From Rhipicephalus microplus (taxonomy: Eukaryota > Arthropoda > Arachnida > Ixodida > Ixodidae): 64,000 nt of DNA. A program made the translations under genes and the position numbers. The DNA is taken from NCBI RefSeq assembly GCF_043290135.1, contig NC_134709.1, positions 69,802,456-69,866,455 of the forward strand. The letters run 5' to 3'. Each line of letters opens with the position of its first letter. Positions within the stretch are counted from its first letter, which is position 1. Below the pieces are notes generated by a model. The model was given only the letters and a program-made list of their open reading frames with translations, did no database searches and was not told where the DNA came from. Shown one piece after another: positions 21,206-29,439 of the stretch.

Positions 21206-21242
21206 AACAGACAATGATGGTAAATGACACTTTCACAGAATA

Positions 21243-21487
21243 ATGTTAATATTGATATGTGGGGTTTAGCGCCCCTAAACCACTATATGGTTATAAGACG
21301 CGTCGTAGAGGGGGACTTCAGAAATTTCGACTACCTGGAGTTCTTTAACGTGCACCCTAATCTGAGCACATGGTCCTACAGCATCTTCGCCTCCATCGAA
21401 AATGCAGCCACTGCAGCCGGGATTTGATCCCATGACCCGCGGGTCAGCAGCCGAGTACCTAAGCCACTAGACTACCACGGTGGAGCC
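21243..21487 (-). repeat. Ruka-like tRNA-derived SINE
   Basis: On the minus strand: a tRNA-like head (GGTAGTCTAGTGGCTTAGGT, then GGGTCATGGGATCAAATCCC), a body with TTTCGATGGAGGCGAA and GTGCACGTTAAAGAACTCC, and an end near CCCCACATATCAAT. It is inserted in the 146 bp satellite array. No clean target duplication was found. Confidence 0.8.
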
Positions 21488-21927
21488 ATACATCATAATC
21501 ATGACATGCGTGTCATGAAAACATGACTACATGCCGTGCACATGTTGCGCTCGCGGCCCTTTCGCTATAGGTTCACATATACCGAATTTCGTACTACGTG
21601 ACGCGAACGGACGACGAAAGTGAATGACACGTCCAAGCATGATAATCATCACATGCGTGTCGTCTAAACCTTAACTGCATGCTACTCTCGTAGTGCGCTG
21701 GCGGCCAGTTCGCTAGCTTCACATAAACCAAATTTGGGAATACGTGACGTGAATGGACGACGAACACAAATACAAGGCGCAAAGATGATAATCATGGGAA
21801 ACAAGCCATGTACGGCATAGTTTACCTCTGCCTCGTAAGGTTGTGCTGATTGTAATGTGACAGTTCAACCTTCTTCATTCGTGCCTCGCATATCATCGAT
21901 TCCCACTGTAAATGGGATCTACCAATT

Positions 21928-22190
21928 TTCAGAAGCGAAGCTGCTTATGGCATCACCCGTTCGTCGCCTGTGTCGTTTGTTTGTAACCGCCGGTGGTACA
22001 TACCTGACAGAGCGGGTATGTGCCTCAGGGACAGACAGACAGACAGACAGACAGAGGGACGGATGAACGGACGGAGGGATGGATGGACGCACACACGGAC
22101 GCACGCATAGACGGACGGATGTATGGCGAACGCTTCTCCCCACTGTTCATGATTCACTCCGTGGATATGCTCAGATTTTTTGTTCACGTT
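21928..22190 (+). repeat. dispersed octamer-minisatellite repeat, short copy
   Basis: Head TTTTCAGAAGCGAAGCTGCT, an (ACAG)6 stretch at 22031-22055, a GGACGGA-type octamer array to about 22125, then CTTCTCCCCACTGTTCATGA and TTCACTCCGTGGATATGCTC. The central blocks seen in longer copies are missing. Confidence 0.7.
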
Positions 22191-22339
22191 TTTTCTTCGC
22201 GCGATAGTTCTTACGGACATCGGCGGCGGGCAACTATGGCGCACGCGACTATTGTTGTAATCTCATAACAGCTTTCGCTGCTAAAGCTACTAAAGGTATT
22301 GCATACATAAAATACAAATGTAGACCACAATTAAAACAA

Positions 22340-22880
22340 AATAAAAATGATGATGATGATAATAATGATGATGTCAATGATGATCAGTGGGGCGAAGCGT
22401 CTGTTTGTCCATCCATCCGTGGGTCTGTTTGTCCATCCGTGGGTCCGTCCGTTGGTCCGTCCATCCGTGTCTGTGTCCATGCGTCCGATCACGTTCGAGA
22501 ATGCAGATAGCCCGCGGGTAACACCAACGAGACGCAAGCCAAGGAAGCCCAGCTCAAGTATCTTCAACGCGCTCGCCACTCTGCTTCATCCATGCCCAAC
22601 CAACGATCCGCCATGTACGGTGACTACCCAGGAGACTGAGAGAGGCCCCCGTTCTCCGCGTATCCAGGCACAGCCCGCGCAGCAGCTAATAGGAGAGTAG
22701 CGGTACAGCGCCATCTAGAATATCCTCACTGAACTTCAGTTTGTATGTACTTCAATGAGACAGTGCCGTTTATTATAATGTTCGGGCAATGATGCCTCTT
22801 TCTTTTTCTCATCTATTCTTCTCTCGATTACGCGTGACGTATGACAAGGTTAGACAAAAAGGAGCTTCGCCCCTTAAAAA
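22340..22880 (-). repeat. dispersed octamer-minisatellite repeat copy with ATG/ATA microsatellite
   Basis: On the minus strand the tail GCTTCGCCCCACTGATCATC lies near 22395, the octamer array (CCATCCGTGGGTCC and similar on plus) at 22405-22475, and the opposite end is GGGGCGAAGCTCC near 22860-22873. A degenerate ATG/ATA microsatellite at 22347-22380 borders it. The LTR retrotransposon sits immediately beyond 22880, outside the T-run end. Confidence 0.65.
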
Positions 22881-22892
22881 GTTGATGACAAT

Positions 22893-23053
22893 TGTGTTAA
22901 GATTAGTTTGTCGTTCCGGCGCCCGGGGGCGTTGATGTTGCAAGGAAATAAATATGGCGCACATGACCAGCCAGTCAGTGTGGAACCCGCCAACGTACGT
23001 GTGTGTGATTCGGTCCAGTGACCGGCATGGCTCAGGAATATCCGGTTATCACA
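22893..23053 (+). repeat. 5' LTR
   Basis: It starts TGTGTTAAGATTAG and ends CCGGTTATCACA. An AATAAA-like AAGGAAATAAATA near 22944-22956 may be the polyadenylation signal. The start differs by one base from the 3' LTR, where TGTGATAA forms a perfect inverted repeat with TTATCACA. Confidence 0.93.
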
Positions 23054-23072
23054 AGTGGCGACGAGGTCGACT
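23054..23072 (+). promoter_or_regulatory. primer binding site region of the LTR retrotransposon
   Basis: Just after the 5' LTR the sequence is AGTGGCGACGAGGTCGAC. The TGG start fits pairing with a tRNA 3' CCA end. I cannot name the tRNA without a search. Confidence 0.5.
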
Positions 23073-23110
23073 GACGAACCGGACGGGCACAGCACAATCA
23101 CGCGTCGTCA

Positions 23111-23579
23111 TGCCTGTCGTCGGGAAGCTGGATCCGTTCGACCCGAGTACATCGGAGTGGGCAGAATACCGTGAGCGGGCCGAGCTTTACTTCATCGCGA
23201 ATGACATCCCGAGCGACAAGCAGACAGCCGTATTTTTGACATGCTGCGGTCCAGAGACTTATTCTCTGCTACGAGGCCTCCTAGCACCAAGCAGGCCCGC
23301 CCAAGCAGGACTGACCGAAAATTTTACCACACTGGCAAGCACTACGCCCCTCGCGTATCAGAAGTAGTGGCAAGTTTCAAGTTTTTCTCAAGACATCGAA
23401 AAAAGGGGGAGACCGCAAGTGACTACATTGCCTCGTTGAAGAAATTAGCTGAAGACTGTAATTTCGCAACATTTCGAGAGCGCATGTTGCGCGACCAGAT
23501 AGTCAGCGGAATCAAAGACGTGACCATGCAAACACGGCTGCTGGAAACGACGTGTTTAACCTTCTTTTTTTTTTGTTGA
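23111..23579 (+). pseudogene. gag (capsid part) of the LTR retrotransposon, frameshifted
   Basis: The reading opens at the methionine of MPVVGKLDPFDPSTSEWAEY and continues through ERAELYFIANDIPSDKQ and FLTCCGPETYSLLRGLL. A frameshift near 23300-23340 moves it to the frame with VVASFKFFSRHRKKGETASDYI, LKKLAEDCNF and RDQIVSGIKDVTMQTRLLE. These are capsid-type gag blocks. The frame is lost at a T-run near 23565-23575. The product would form the particle that packages the RNA. Confidence 0.8.
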
Positions 23580-23611
23580 TATGATATATAAGGAGATGTT
23601 GGCGCACCATT

Positions 23612-23899
23612 ATGGCGCAAACTGCAAAGCACACCGTCGTAGCTATGGAGGCTGCGCGTGAAGATTCACGCACATTGAGCTGTCAGCAAGCACAGCTACT
23701 ATCTCACGAAGCTTCGGAGCAAGCGAACGTTGTCACCTCGGGGAAAAATGATAGCTGTTGCTTCCGTTGCGGGGGAGGTCATTCTGCGCGTCGGTGTAAG
23801 CACGGCAGCACGATCTGTCACAACTGCCGCCAAAACGGGCACCTTGCAAGAGTTTGCAGAGTTCAGCCGGGAAGTAGAAATTTCAACCAGCCTGTCTAG
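23612..23899 (+). pseudogene. nucleocapsid zinc-knuckle part of gag
   Basis: Two CCHC knuckles in tandem: CFRCGGGHSARRC and CHNCRQNGHLARVC, each C-x2-C-x4-H-x4-C. Such knuckles bind the element's RNA. The frame ends soon after in a stop at 23897-23899, and the protease frame lies in another phase. Confidence 0.85.
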
Positions 23900-23984
23900 T
23901 CGCGTGAACAACCTGGGCGACCTGCCCGTCTCTGCTGAAGAGCCCGAAGTTTTCGACTTGTGGACTCTTCACACGGCTAGTTCG

Positions 23985-24409
23985 GAGCCAATGCGCATAG
24001 CGGTTGAAGTTAATGGCATAATGCTCGATATGGAGTTGGACACCGGCGTTAGTGTGTCGACCATTGATGATGGCAAGTTTGCCAAGCTTTTTTCCATCGG
24101 TGCCGCGTGAGCCATCGAGTGTGCAGCTGAGAAGTTTTTTTCGGCGACATGAAACGCGTCCAGGGAAAGCTGGAAGCAATGGTCAAACTTGGCGACAAGG
24201 AGCGCCAGCTACCACTATTTGTCGTGAAAAGGGCGTGTCCTACACTGTTTGGACGAAGCTGGATGAAGGCCTTCAAGCTAGGCATCGCTCAGACGGAGGG
24301 AGTCAACGTCGTGAAGTCTACGGAAGACCTGGTAAGCCAATATCACGAAGTTTTTTGGGAGCAGCTTGGAACGTTTTACGGCGTTACAGCGTCTATATCC
24401 GTACAATAG
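23985..24409 (+). pseudogene. aspartic protease region of pol
   Basis: Near 24020-24065 the reading MLDMELDTGVSVSTID carries the DTG active-site triad of retroviral-type proteases (often DTGAS; here DTGVS). A second frame (24149-24409) continues with QGKLEAMVKLGDKERQLPLFVV and LFGRSWMKAFKLG, the end of the domain leading to RT. A frame change lies between 24110 and 24150. Confidence 0.75.
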
Positions 24410-24454
24410 GGGGCGAAGCCACGTTTTGCCAAGGCACGTCCGATACCATTTGCT

Positions 24455-25018
24455 TTGCGCGGTAGGGTTGTTGAAGAACTACAGAGGATGGAACGGGAAG
24501 GCGTTATCAAACCGGTGAAAACTTCTCAGTGGGCCGCGCCCGTCATTCCTGTGTTGAAGCGCGACGGCTGGGTTCGGGTCTGCGGCGATTTTAGGACTAC
24601 CATAAACCCGGTGACAGTCGTCGAGTCCTACCCTAATCCTAGGATTGAGGAACTTTTTGCGCGACTTACAGAGGGAAAGAAGTTCACAAAGCTTGACTTG
24701 CAAGATGCCTACCAGCAGGTTCCACTCGATGAGGAGTTCCAAGAGCTAGTCACCATTAACACTCCGAAGGGGTTATACCTATTCAAAAGGCCTCCGTTCG
24801 GGCTTTCATCAGCTCCGGCTATATTTCAGCGACAGATGGAAAATATGTTGCACGACCTTGACCATGTCATAGTGTACTTTGATGATATTCTGGTCACAGG
24901 AACAAGTGACAAAGAGCATTGGGAAAATTTGGGCCGAGTGTTGGATCGCCTGAAGACCGCGGGACTGCGACTGAAGTTATCCAAATCCGAATTCATGAAA
25001 CCAGAAGTCCAGTACTAG
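24455..25018 (+). pseudogene. reverse transcriptase core of pol
   Basis: 187 residues with the main RT blocks: GVIKPVKTSQWAAPVIPVLK, VRVCGDFRTTINP, FTKLDLQDAYQQVPLDEE (first catalytic Asp), FKRPPFGLSSAPAIFQRQM, and VIVYFDDILVTG with the YFDD catalytic box. The frame ends at a TAG (25016-25018) immediately before the HIISAAGL block, which is in the same frame afterwards, so this is a point nonsense mutation. Confidence 0.9.
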
Positions 25019-25447
25019 GGCCATATCATTAGTGCGGCTGGACTGCGTCCAAACCCGGCTAAGACTGACGCAGTGCTGGAAGCCCCTGCACCCCGAGCGG
25101 TCAAGGAACTTCAGAGTTACCTCGGGTTGGTTAATTTTTACAGAAGGTTTTTGCCGAACCTTTTTGCCGTATTACAGCCGCTCAATAGTTTGTTGGCGTC
25201 GGGAACACCATGGCGCTGGGAAACTGATGAAAAGCAGGCGTTTCGAAAAAGCAAGGAGCTATTGGCCTTTGCTGCTATATTGGCACACTTGGACCCAGAA
25301 AAGCCAACTGTGCTTGTCACTGATGCATCTCCCTTCGGGATTGGAGCAGTACTGGCGCAACGAGAGTCATCTGGAGAAGAGCGCCCCATTGGTTTTGCCT
25401 CCCGCAGCCTGGCGACCGCGGAGAAAAACTACAGCCAATTAGATTAG
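25019..25447 (+). pseudogene. RT thumb and RNase H start of pol
   Basis: It continues the RT frame after the TAG: LRPNPAKTDAVLEAPAPR, LQSYLGLVNFYRRFLPN, then RNase H with VLVTDASPFGIGAVLAQ (first Asp) and GFASRSLATAEKNYSQLD. A second in-frame TAG (25445-25447) replaces the residue normally found just before EAFSLVF. Both stops are single substitutions within otherwise conserved sequence. Confidence 0.85.
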
Positions 25448-25492
25448 GAGGCATTCAGCCTTGTATTTGGCGTTACAAAGTTCAGTCAGTAC

Positions 25493-25843
25493 TTGTGGGG
25501 CCGGCAATTCGAAGCCGTCACAGATCACAAACCGCTGCTCGGCTTGCTCGCAGCAGACAAGCCAGTTCCCGAATCCTGTTCTCCGAGAGTGCTAAGGTGG
25601 GCCTTGCTGTTGTCGGGGTACAGTTACGGCCTGAAGTATAGGCCGGGTTCACAAATTGCACGTGCCGATGGGTTAAGCCGGCTACCTCTGCCAACTGCCG
25701 AATTTGTTGTTGACTGCCCTGCCGAAGTGTTAATGCTGGAAGGAGTATACCCAGGGGTGCTGTCGTCAAATGCTGTTGCAGCAGCCACCTCCAGAGACCC
25801 GGTGCTGTCACAAGAGCAGCGTTGTGGTCAGGCTGCCAGATAA
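25493..25843 (+). pseudogene. RNase H C-terminal part and connection
   Basis: It includes WGRQFEAVTDHKPLLGLL (RNase H Asp), RVLRWALLLSGYSYGLKYRPG and ARADGLSRLPLP, the standard RNase H end of Ty3/gypsy pol. The frame ends at 25843 within the link to integrase. Confidence 0.85.
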
Positions 25844-25887
25844 ACCTAGGGTGAGAGGGAAGACCCTACGAGACACGCTTTCATGAG

Positions 25888-26517
25888 ATGAGCGTGCAAG
25901 GGAACTGTCTATTGTGGGGCAACAGAGTCATTGTTCCAAAATCCTTGCAAAAGGAAGTCCTCCAGCTGCTGCATGAGAGTCATCCAGGACTGTCCAAAAT
26001 GAAGGCAGTTGCGCGTAGCCATGTGTGGTGGCCTAGCCTGGATAACAATATAGTGATAACCGTTCAAAGGTGGCGTATTTGCCAGGAGCATCAGAGAGTG
26101 TCACGACCAGTGCCTGTCATGCTCAGGCCGTTCCCGGAGAAACTGTGGTCACGGCTGCATGTGGACTATGCCGGTCCTTACAGGAACACCTATTTTTTTA
26201 TCGCAGTCGATGCGTTTTCGAAGTGGATTGAAGTGTTCCCGGTCTCTACATCCTCGGCTGAAGCAACTATTTCCTGCATGCGCAGTATGTTCGCAAACCA
26301 AGGCCTTCCAGATGTGGTCGTGTCGGATAATGGCCCAGCCTTTATTAGTGATCTTTACTCCACATTCCTCAAAAAAACGGGGTGCAGCGAATTCTGGTGC
26401 CGCCGTATCATCCAGCGTCAAACGGTGCTGCAGAGCGGGCCATGCAGACTGCCAAAAACAAGTTGCAGAAGGCTGGCCCTAGAGATATTCGCACTCAAAT
26501 TGCCCGCATGCTCCTGA
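25888..26517 (+). pseudogene. integrase N-terminal and catalytic core
   Basis: The zinc-binding HHCC region shows LLHESHPGLSKMKAVARSHVWWP, then a cysteine pair reduced to RWRICQEHQ, where the first Cys appears to be Arg. The core has LHVDYAGPY (Asp 1) and PDVVVSDNGPAFISDLY (Asp 2). A frameshift near 26370-26390 follows. The enzyme would join element ends to chromosomal DNA. Confidence 0.85.
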
Positions 26518-27125
26518 CATTCAGGTCAACGCCTCACGAGGTCACGGGTTGCTGTCCGTCGGAGCTGTTGTTGGGGCGGAAGCTGAGGACTGCGTTAGAC
26601 CTGCTACACCCAGACCTCAGGACCAAGGTGCTACAGAAGCAACTTAGGCAGAAAATCACATGCGACCAAGGAACAAGACCCAGGGTTTTGTGCCACCCGG
26701 ACGACCAGGTGTTCGCAAAGAACTTCCGTCCAGGACCTGCGTGGCTCCCTGCAGTCGTCACCGAACAACGCACTTCGTCCATGGATGTTTTACTGGAAGA
26801 CGGACGACGGTTAACTCGACATCTGAATCACATCCGCCAGGCCCTTGAGGAACTGAGTGCAGACAACCAAAAGTCAGGCAGCCCAGTATCTACCAGTCTT
26901 GCTCCAAGCTTGGACGTGGGTCAGACGCAGCTAACTGGTCTTGCTCCAGGCTTGGACGTAGGTCAGAGGCAGCTATCTCTGAATCGTCTTCACGACACAG
27001 AGTCTAGGCAAGATCCCAGGGAAGACGTGGCGAGGGAACCGGAACTTGCTGTCACAGCACTCAGTACTCCTGTCCTGCGTCGAAGTACCAGAATTCGACG
27101 ACCAGTATTGCGCTACACACCTTAA
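26382..27125 (+). pseudogene. integrase C-terminal part of pol
   Basis: It picks up with VPPYHPASNGAAERAMQTAK, which holds the catalytic Glu of the DDE triad, then LLGRKLRTALDLL, and a GPF/Y-like module at FRPGPAWLPAVVTEQ. After about residue 150 the sequence is a low-conservation tail that includes a 27-residue near-duplicate (SLAPSLDVGQTQLTG and GLAPGLDVGQRQLS). It ends at TAA just before the polypurine tract. Confidence 0.85.
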
Positions 27126-27144
27126 ACAATTGTTTGCAACCATT

Positions 27145-27161
27145 ATTAAAGGGGGGAGGGA
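27145..27161 (+). promoter_or_regulatory. polypurine tract before the 3' LTR
   Basis: ATTAAAGGGGGGAGGGA lies directly upstream of the 3' LTR, the expected start site for plus-strand DNA synthesis. Confidence 0.85.
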
Positions 27162-27322
27162 TGTGATAAGATTAGTTTGCCGTTCCAGCGCCCGGGGGCG
27201 TCGTTGTTGCAAGGAAATAAATACGGCGCACATGACCAGCCAGTCAGTGTGGAACCCGCCAACGTACGTGTGTGTGATTCGGTCCAGCGACCGGCATGGC
27301 TCAGGACTATCCGGTTATCACA
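27162..27322 (+). repeat. 3' LTR
   Basis: It starts TGTGATAAGATTAG and ends CCGGTTATCACA, 161 bp, with perfect 8 bp terminal inverted repeats TGTGATAA/TTATCACA. It is followed by the ACAAT target duplication. Confidence 0.93.
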
Positions 27323-27327
27323 ACAAT

Positions 27328-27930
27328 ATTTCGATATAAGAAATCTTTGCATGCCATCAGTTTAGTTTGATTTTGATATCCTACTTTTTCAATGAATAAG
27401 TTACCGCTTGTGGGACACCTCACAGATTCTAGTGTATTACTTGAGATGAATCGAAAGAAAAATCCACTTTTCTTTTTGCTTTCTGTCTGTCCTTTGTATT
27501 GGCTTCGCCCGCTCCTTAAGGATTTCTGAGCGTAGCGTTATTTCACACAGCCTTCAGGAACGAAGGTATTGCAGAATCTGGGCAACTCACGTGCGTAAAA
27601 GATACAACCACCTATTACAAAAAGACTATGTCATGGAATTACGTCATTACGCGATGTTATAGTGCCGTCCCTATGATACCATGATGCACTAAAACCAATT
27701 AAATTTTCCAACCAACGTAAATGAATACCAACTAAATCAATCTTCTCAAAAATGACTTGTACAAGTTTTATGCCATTTTGAAACGCATATATGTTCTTGA
27801 ATACACTGCAGAGATCCGTTATATGATATACAGAAAAGTGCAGAAACCAAGAAACAAAAAAAAACAGTACATATCACGTTCACCAGACTTAACCTATCCA
27901 GCGTGATTACTAGAAGTACCAAAAATATAA
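27328..27930. other. no gene recognised
   Basis: Short frames only. TTGGCTTCGCCCGCTCCTTAAGG at about 27500 weakly recalls the conserved end of the dispersed octamer family. Confidence 0.35.
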
Positions 27931-28890
27931 ACGTCAGTGGGAGGTTTTCACAGAAAACATGATGAACAAACCATCGTCGCTCTGCAGTTGGCCTCATATC
28001 ACCTGGTTGACAGGTATCAAGGCTACAAAATCACGTGTACACTGATGGCTCAGTCACCTAATAGACTGAGACATGAGCATTCATCAATTCGGAGTTACAT
28101 GAAAAATGTACGTTGGCTTGGTCATCTCTCCTCCTGAATAGCGTCGGAGCTTCTAGTAATTTAGCAGTGAATCAGCTTTGTTAAGCTCTCAACGATGTTA
28201 AAAAGGCGGGTCGTAATTACCGACTACTTGGCGGCTATTATGTTCGAGAAAATGATACTTCAAGAAAAATATATACGTATAATATACGCTATCAAGAAAG
28301 AACATTCAGGAGCTAACAAATTGGATCATTGCGTGGCATTTCAGTGCGTTGCCAGTCAATGCGAAATCCAGGGAATTAAAATGACAGATAAGTTGACTAA
28401 AGCCGCTCATCATTATGCACAAACCATCCTCATTGCTGTATCGCAGTGGGACATCAGCAGAATTTTACGAAAAAGAAAAAGTGAAATATGATTGTACACC
28501 TGGTTTCTAGACACAGAAAAGCAATCCACCCGGTAAGCTGTTGACCCTCATTTTGAGTACGAACTAGACCATGAGCTCCCAAAGCGTATCGACATGCTCA
28601 AACATCGCCCGCGACTTGGAACTGCTAACGCAAAGCACTTCTTACTTGGAATACAGCGTCCAATATTGTGACCATGTTCACGCAGTCACGAAGACGAGGA
28701 TGTTTATCATCTATTGCTCGGCTGCCCCAAACATGACCCACATAGAAGGCAACTGGAACAGAAACTCCACATGCCAGACTCGAAATGAACGTTTCCGTTG
28801 GTGAAAATACTAAGCCCATCGTCATCAAGGAAGGAAAGAACATCAAATAAGAAGAATGCAGAGATTTCAACCACTCTAGGAAGACCGGCA
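27930..28890 (+). pseudogene. LINE 3' fragment with RNase H and C-terminal Cys/His tail
   Basis: Plus-strand readings in several frames give VYTDGSVT (28035-28058, first RNase H Asp). Near 28350-28470 they give CEIQGIKMTDKLTKAAHH, an altered version of the HCGIxGNExADxLAK block, followed by SQWDISRILRK. From 28540 to 28800 they give LPKRIDMLKHRPRLGTANAKHFLLG and EDVYHLLLGCPKH, the C-terminal tail. Stops and shifts are frequent. The RT portion is missing, so it is a 5'-truncated, old copy. Confidence 0.7.
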
Positions 28891-29233
28891 TGCTACCCTA
28901 GTCAGGGGGAAGGGGTGGGGTCATTAAGGATAGGCCGCAAAGTATTGAAGTGCTCGAACGTTTCTTTGAGGACACAAAGTTTTGTGATGAGTATTCGGGA
29001 GATTATATTGAAAGTGTGTGCCGGGACTGTGCGGGATGGAGGACCGTATATATGTATATATGATTTGTTCCTCAATAGCTTATATTGCAACAGCCAAGTG
29101 GAAACAGGTAGCTCTCACCAAGCAATGGTGACACCTCTTTTATTTTTGTATTTCAAAAAAAGTTTTCGACGCTTTCAGCCCTTCTATCGGTGATTCGGCT
29201 TAAAAAGGCTAATTTATTAGTTGGAACACTTAC
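28891..29233. other. no gene recognised; just downstream of the candidate exon
   Basis: Nothing recognisable apart from a short ATATGTATATATGA stretch near 29050. If the minus-strand exon at 29234 is real, this would be intron. Confidence 0.35.
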
Positions 29234-29398
29234 TTTTCACAGGCTGTGGATGAGTGATTAAATTGGTAAATAGAACTTCTTTGATGGCATAGTCGAAGTA
29301 TATTCCCTTATCGTCGGGACCATGACACTCTAGCCGCGGTTTGATCTTGCTGTCGTAAATGAAATTTCTGTGGAGTGCTGTGACGTCCAACACGTCCT
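29234..29398 (-). CDS. candidate internal exon of an unidentified host gene
   Basis: On the minus strand a pyrimidine-rich acceptor (TTTTTCTGCTTCCAG) precedes 29398 and a strong donor (AAAA/GTAAGT) follows 29234. The enclosed 165 bp is open and symmetric: two bases complete a split codon at the start and one base starts a split codon at the end (phase 1-1). The peptide contains DVLDVTALHRNFIYDSK, PRLECHGPDDKGIYFDYA and KEVLFTNLITHPQPV. It is not repetitive and does not look like a retroelement. I do not recognise the family. Neighbouring exons were not found with confidence, so this could be a chance match. Confidence 0.4.
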
Positions 29399-29439
29399 CT
29401 GGAAGCAGAAAAATGGCATACATAGCTATACAATACAAT

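Larger units (their letters stand above)
19490..21810 (+). repeat. tandem array of about 146 bp palindrome-rich monomers, with two nested insertions
   Basis: A phrase like CACATATACCAAATTTGGTA-TTACGTGACGTGAA recurs near 19812, 19960, 20100, 20245 and 20391, and after the insertions near 21570 and 21717. Spacing is 140-148 bp, with older, more diverged copies from 19500. Each monomer contains TACCAAATTTGGTA, CATGATAATCATG and CATGACATGCGTGTCATG-like palindromes and a GCACTCGCGGCCGTTTCGCT block. An RTE LINE end (20436-21205) and a SINE (21243-21487) interrupt the array. Confidence 0.85.
22893..27322 (+). mobile_element. complete Ty3/gypsy-type LTR retrotransposon, coding capacity broken
   Basis: 4,430 bp from LTR to LTR. 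The two LTRs are both 161 bp and differ at 8 positions by my count. A 5 bp target duplication ACAAT flanks it (22888-22892 and 27323-27327). Internally the order is gag, two zinc knuckles, protease, RT, RNase H, integrase, which is the Ty3/gypsy order. There is no env-like frame after integrase. Frameshifts in gag and integrase and in-frame TAG codons at 25016-25018 and 25445-25447 make it non-autonomous. The RT and integrase style resembles Mag-like or K02A2.6-like gypsy families, from memory only. Confidence 0.93.
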
